In this document: positions 16,201-20,276 of the stretch, in pieces
Layout: every line of letters starts with the position of its first letter
How positions within the stretch are numbered: the first letter of the stretch is position 1
Assembly: GCF_000213175.1 (NCBI RefSeq)
Contig: NW_009799100.1
Location: 5,360,257-5,380,532 of the forward strand
Origin: Neurospora tetrasperma FGSC 2508
Lineage: Eukaryota > Ascomycota > Sordariomycetes > Sordariales > Sordariaceae
DNA: 20,276 nt
Direction: 5' to 3'
Made by a program: the position numbers and the translations under genes
Notes under the pieces: generated by a model
The model's input: the letters and a program-made list of their open reading frames with translations, nothing else
Databases searched by the model: none
What the model was told of the DNA's origin: nothing

Positions 16201-19200
16201 AAGCGCTATCAGCTTTATCATCTCGGATTGGGGCACAAAGGTTTGTGTCGGGTATGATTCTTGCGAAGATGATGACCGCGAGCGCGATCAAGAGTTTGGC
16301 AAACTGGCGTACAGATTGCGACAGATGATCCAAGATCGCCGATGGCTCTCGAACGAATACTCTTTTAAGAAAGTATCGCCTAACCAGGCCAAATTGTCGT
16401 ATTCCATCACATTGCTGCGGTCGCAATTATGCGAATCCTTCGGCGCAATTCTTAACATCTTGCTCGGTTCGATGGCTAGCGACCAGCCGACCGTCAGGAG
16501 CAAGAGTTTGAAGAGCATCAATCAGGTTCTGGAGACGGACCCGTCTATTCTCGATGGTGATTCTGTGGTGGTCCAGCTTATTCTGCGCTGCTCAAACGAT
16601 TCGTCAACCCAAGTTCGAGACTCGGCACTCGGCCTTATCGGCAAATGTATCAGTATGAGACCAGAGTTGGAGACCAAGATGATTGGAACTGTGGTGGATC
16701 GCTTCATCGACGCTGGACCAGGAGTCAGGAAGCGGGCTATGAAACTTGCCAAGGACATCTACCTTCGAAACAAGAGCAAGGCGATCCGCAGCGCCATTGC
16801 AAACGGTCTGCTTCACCGTGTGCAGGACCCAGAGGAGAGCGTGAGGGACCTGGCTCGTCAGGTTATCGAGGAGATATGGTTTATCCCCTTTCAGGAGGGC
16901 GAGAACTCTGCATCATCTCAGATCTCCCTCTCGGACCATGTTGCCTTGATGGTTCAGACGGTCAAGCAAGGAAACGTGACCAATGTCTTGGACAAAGTCT
17001 TGCAGACTCTCTTGACCCCGGATTCGAAATCTGCGGCGGCATCCTTGGAAGTCTGCAGAAAGCTGGTTGCAAGCATGTTCGAACTTGTGGACAATCCCGA
17101 GTCGGGAGATTCATCGGTTCCTTCGGGTCGCGATGCTCTAACCGTCCTTCAGATTTTCGCAAAAGCTGATCCAAGCCTTTTCACGTTTGAGCAACTTCGA
17201 CTTCTCAAGCCTCATATCGACAGCATGAACAGCAGCGAAGACTTGGTTGTGTCGCGGGCAGTCGTTGTCATCTACAAACTAGTTCTCCCACAAGTTTCAA
17301 GCGTGCACAACGAATTTCTTACGGATGCTCGCAACAAACTCTTGCCTGCTGTTCCAAAGGTTACAAGGGTCTTGCTCGATGATATCGTGGCATGTCTCTG
17401 GATCATTAGCGAACGGTTGAACAACTCGGACAATCTTGCAAGACTCGTGTGCTCCAGTTTGGTGGCCATAAACCAGATGCGCATCCAGAATCCGAACAAG
17501 CCCCTGGATGGAAAGCCGAGACTGCAATTTGAGCGCTACTCGCTGATCGTGGGTATGATCGGCAAGCATTGCAATCTTGATAGCCATCTTGAGCTTTTCA
17601 AGCAGAAGCTTGGTCCCAAGATGACAGGGTCTTCAATATCAAAGCTTATGGTCGATATCGTGGTACCATTTGCGTCCCATATCCAACCTTTGGATGTGAG
17701 GAAAGCGGCACTCGACTCGGTTGGTCTGGTGTGCCAGTCCTCGCCTAGGAATTATGTGGCTGCCAATGTCTACACAACATTCCAGCAAGTCTTTGACGAC
17801 CAGAATCCGGCGCTGGAATCGATGGTCTTGCGTTCTTTCCGGGAGTTCCTCTTTACGGAGGAGAAGAGATCTGAACAGGCTCCGGAAACTGCGGCTGGTG
17901 ATGGCAAGGGCAAGAAGAAACGCGAGCTGACTGTGATCGGAGGCACAAACTACGATGATGTGGCCAGTGCGACGACTCATCGGTTCCTCAAGGAGATCAT
18001 TCGTATTGCCACTGCGACTCAGGACGAGCACGCTTTCTTGGCAGTTGAGGTCCTTGCCAGCATTAACCGTCAAGGTCTGGTTCATCCTAAGGAAACGGGC
18101 GTGACCTTCATTACCCTAGAGACCTCGTCTAACCCCCGTATCTCCGAGCTCGCTTTTCTGGAGCACAAGTCACTTCATGGAAAGCATGAAACTGTTGTTG
18201 AACGCGAGTACGTCAAGGCGATACAGTCGGCCTTCGCGTACCAGCGCGATATTGTCAAGGATCCGCGTGGCGCGACAGTCAACCCGTTCACTCCCAAGCT
18301 GCATCTTATGATGGAGGTGCTCAAGATTAGCAAGTCGAAGAATCGTCAAAAGTTCCTGGAGAAGCTCTGCACTCAGGTGGACTTTGATGTGTCGAAACTC
18401 GAGCTAACCGGCGAGGAACTCCCTCCTCAAGTGCAATATGCCCGGTTCATCATCGAGAACATGGCCTTCTTTGAGTACATGACGGTAGGCGAGCTCCAAT
18501 CTACCGTTTACACGATGGAGAAGCTAGTCACATCAACCGGGTCAACTATTGCTCAGATCATTGAGTCAGAGGTTTTCCAAGTCCGCATGGACGCTATTGA
18601 CGGTCCCGCGCCTGAACCTGAGCCCACACCAGCACCTGCGCCCACATTTGGAGAGGGAGAGCAGCCTAACGAACAACCCATGACGTCTGTTCAGCCTGCC
18701 CAACCAACACTCCCCGATGTCGACATTCAGCGCCTCCGCCAGTTGACAGCAGGGTCCATGATCCTCCTTGCCCTGTGGGAAGTCCGCACTTATCTCCGCC
18801 GGCTATATAGCATGGGCACCAATCGCCGCGAGCAGAAGGCTAAGATCCAGGGCAAAGACCTCTCTCGACCACCGGTCAAGGTCCAGGGCGTCACCGGCGA
18901 CAAGGTTTGGGAGGAGATTGGTACTATCATGACGGGTCTCATTTCGCGCGAGCGCATGATGCAAACGTGCAAAGCGTTCGTGGAGCTCATGAATGTCGAC
19001 AAGGAGTTCCTCGTTCAGGATGAAGATGAGGACGAAGATATGATGGACCCCTCGACGCCGCCGAGCGGGGGTGAAGAGGATGACTACGATGAGGCAGGCC
19101 CAGCCGCCGGTCCCGGGAGGGGGAGAAAGAGGAAATCAAGTGCCACAGGTCCCAATGGATCACCCGCTCCGAAGAGGAGAGGAAGGCCACCAAGAAGCAA

Positions 19201-19315
19201 TTCCAAGGGGCCACAAGGGCCGCAAGGGCCGCCGAAGAAACGCGGCAGACCTAGAAAGAACCCGTTGCCCGAGGCGAGCCAACAACATGACGAGATGGAG
19301 GCGGACTGGCTCTGA
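13260..19315 (+). CDS. SCC2: Cohesin loading factor SCC2/NIPBL (Mis4)
   Basis: With SCC4/MAU2 this HEAT-repeat protein loads cohesin on chromatin for sister-chromatid cohesion and loop formation. Exons 13260-13437, 13570-13750 and 13801-19315 encode 1957 residues, in the family range. The first 130 residues would carry the SCC4-binding part. About 150-330 is P/Q-rich and disordered, followed by KRKRED. From about 350 to 1740 the protein is helical HEAT repeats. Hallmarks are SDQPTVRSKSLKSI..LETDPSIL (from about 1014), DSSTQVRDSALGLIGK (about 1055-1070) and GPGVRKRAMKLAKDIYL (1092 on, GVRKR at 1094-1098), which I recognise from NIPBL/Scc2. The last 100 residues have an acidic DEDEDEDM stretch, then basic sequence with two AT-hook cores, KRRGRPPR (1911-1918) and KKRGRPRK (1932-1939). 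The start follows CAACA and the encoded N-terminus is H/Q-rich. The long third exon has no stop, and I see no further intron. The gene diverges from RPA12. Confidence 0.95.
13438..13569 (+). other. First intron of SCC2
   Basis: This 132-base intron has donor GTAAGA, branch site TTCTAACC (branch A at 13547) and acceptor CTCTAG ending at 13569. It joins A|GT as Ser60 and gives FDPSILPTPSIG. Confidence 0.9.
13751..13800 (+). other. Second intron of SCC2
   Basis: This 50-base intron has donor GTACGT, branch site GACTGAC (branch A at 13789) and acceptor CACAG ending at 13800. It joins TT|C as Phe and gives NITEFKFKIGPK. Fifty bases is near the lower limit for fungal introns. Confidence 0.9.
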
Positions 19316-20276
19316 TGTTTATAGTTGGTCTTTTTTTCTTATGGTCTGCATTGTCTTGTTGGGCAGTGAATTCATGACGGACAGAGGGATGCATTGCGTC
19401 GTTAAGATAGATATCTGGAGAGACGTTACTGGTGCTTGCCGCGACTTGCTTTTTGAGATCAAATGTTAGGTGGTCATCGGAGGTTATCTGAGGTTAGTAA
19501 AATGGACAGGCAAGGCGATCAAAGGCGTAACGGGAAAGGTGAATGTTCATAACTTGACACCAGGGCAGGTATCAGTGGGGTCAATCAAAGTCAATTGCAG
19601 CATATTCATTACGTAGCTCCTTCTATGTATACTTTTCTGGTACTGAGATGGGTTTCGGATCTTGCGTTCAAGGTGTTCACTCGAGGACTGAGATAGGACG
19701 ATCAGTCTAAAGAATCTATTCATCACTCGCCTGGGGAAGAACTTTAAAAGTGCTCGCAGTGAAGTAACGAGTCCAATCCCATCTCTTGAAGCAAATGTGA
19801 CTACTCAAACATCGTTTCACACCTTTGAATCCTTTGCTATGTCTGGTTGTTTGCCGTAGTAAATTCAATCTACTCGCTCTTATACAAAGCCAAAATAGTG
19901 TTGATAAATCTAAGCCGGGTTGCTTTCTTTCCTACCCATGTAAGTATATACTTTTTCTCTTTACGTTGAGAGTCGGCTGGCAAGTGATGATTGTCGTGTA
20001 CTACCTTCTTGCTGCTAGATATACTCAAGCAATCATTATCCACAGGTTTCGTACCCGGTTTCGGCTTTGCTGGCTTTGGATCCGGTACTGAAGTGGACTA
20101 CACTACAGTACCGTACTGATGAAAAGGGGGAGGTCGTCGTTGTAGTTTATTACCTTGGTTGATTGAAAATTGGGCGGGATCATGCATGAGGTATCACGAG
20201 TGATTGCGAGGTGAGGTGCTCTACATATTTAATAAATGTCTGTCTGAAAGGTGCGAGCTCGACTATGATGAGATGA
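19316..20276. other. 3' flank of SCC2, no gene supported
   Basis: These 961 bases contain the SCC2 3' UTR and unassigned sequence. No recognisable protein or RNA gene is visible. An AATAAA hexamer lies at 20231-20236 and a GTAAGTAT donor-like string at about 19939. An 8-bp inverted repeat lies at 20083-20113. The start of another gene beyond the window is possible. Confidence 0.55.
20083..20113. repeat. Perfect inverted repeat, 8-bp arms
   Basis: CGGTACTG (20083-20090) pairs with CAGTACCG (20106-20113) around a 15-base loop, and GTACTG recurs directly after, at 20113-20118. It may be a regulatory palindrome or chance. Confidence 0.45.

Noticed and set aside
19825-20091. Plus-strand 88-codon frame near the right end
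   Set aside because: It is short and A/T-rich, has no domain, and contains donor-like and acceptor-like strings without a branch site between them.

Overview
The window looks like nuclear DNA of a filamentous ascomycete, most likely a Sordariomycete and perhaps a member of the Sordariales. The evidence is short introns (50 to 132 bases) with fungal donors (GTATGT, GTAAGA, GTACGT), CTAAC/CTGAC branch sites and CTAG/CAG acceptors, long single-copy intergenic stretches with TACCTACCT motifs, and proteins that resemble fungal orthologues. I see no bacterial, viral or transposon coding sequence, no CRISPR array, and no tRNA or rRNA gene. Species is not determinable by eye.

I find six protein-coding genes. 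(1) 370-3342 (+): a 990-residue, largely disordered protein of a fungal family without a named function. (2) 4948-6466 (-): a PRS1-type ribose-phosphate pyrophosphokinase with a large acidic insertion and one intron. (3) 7537-9318 (+): an Asteroid-like XPG/FEN1-fold nuclease with one intron. (4) 10015-11078 (+): deoxyhypusine hydroxylase (LIA1), eight HEAT-like repeats, one intron. (5) 11430-11983 (-): RNA polymerase I subunit RPA12 with two introns, the second of which hides the true C-terminus. (6) 13260-19315 (+): the cohesin loader SCC2/NIPBL, 1957 residues, two 5' introns and a C-terminal AT-hook tail.

The layout alternates convergent and divergent pairs. Genes 1 and 2 converge on a 1.6-kb gene-poor gap. 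Genes 2 and 3 share a 1.07-kb divergent promoter holding a palindromic pair of GATA sites. Genes 3 and 4 are in tandem. Genes 4 and 5 converge across 351 bases. Genes 5 and 6 diverge from a 1.28-kb region that includes an SCC2 leader with several upstream ORFs and a CCG/CTG repeat. The last 961 bases hold no gene I can support.

The genes are mostly housekeeping: PRPP supply for nucleotides, eIF5A hypusination, rRNA synthesis, sister-chromatid cohesion and probably DNA repair. They do not form a pathway or cluster. I found no convincing new multi-gene system. The most useful results are corrected gene models (especially the RPA12 3' end), the PRS insertion with a degenerate PRPP loop, the SCC2 leader architecture, and the GATA palindrome.
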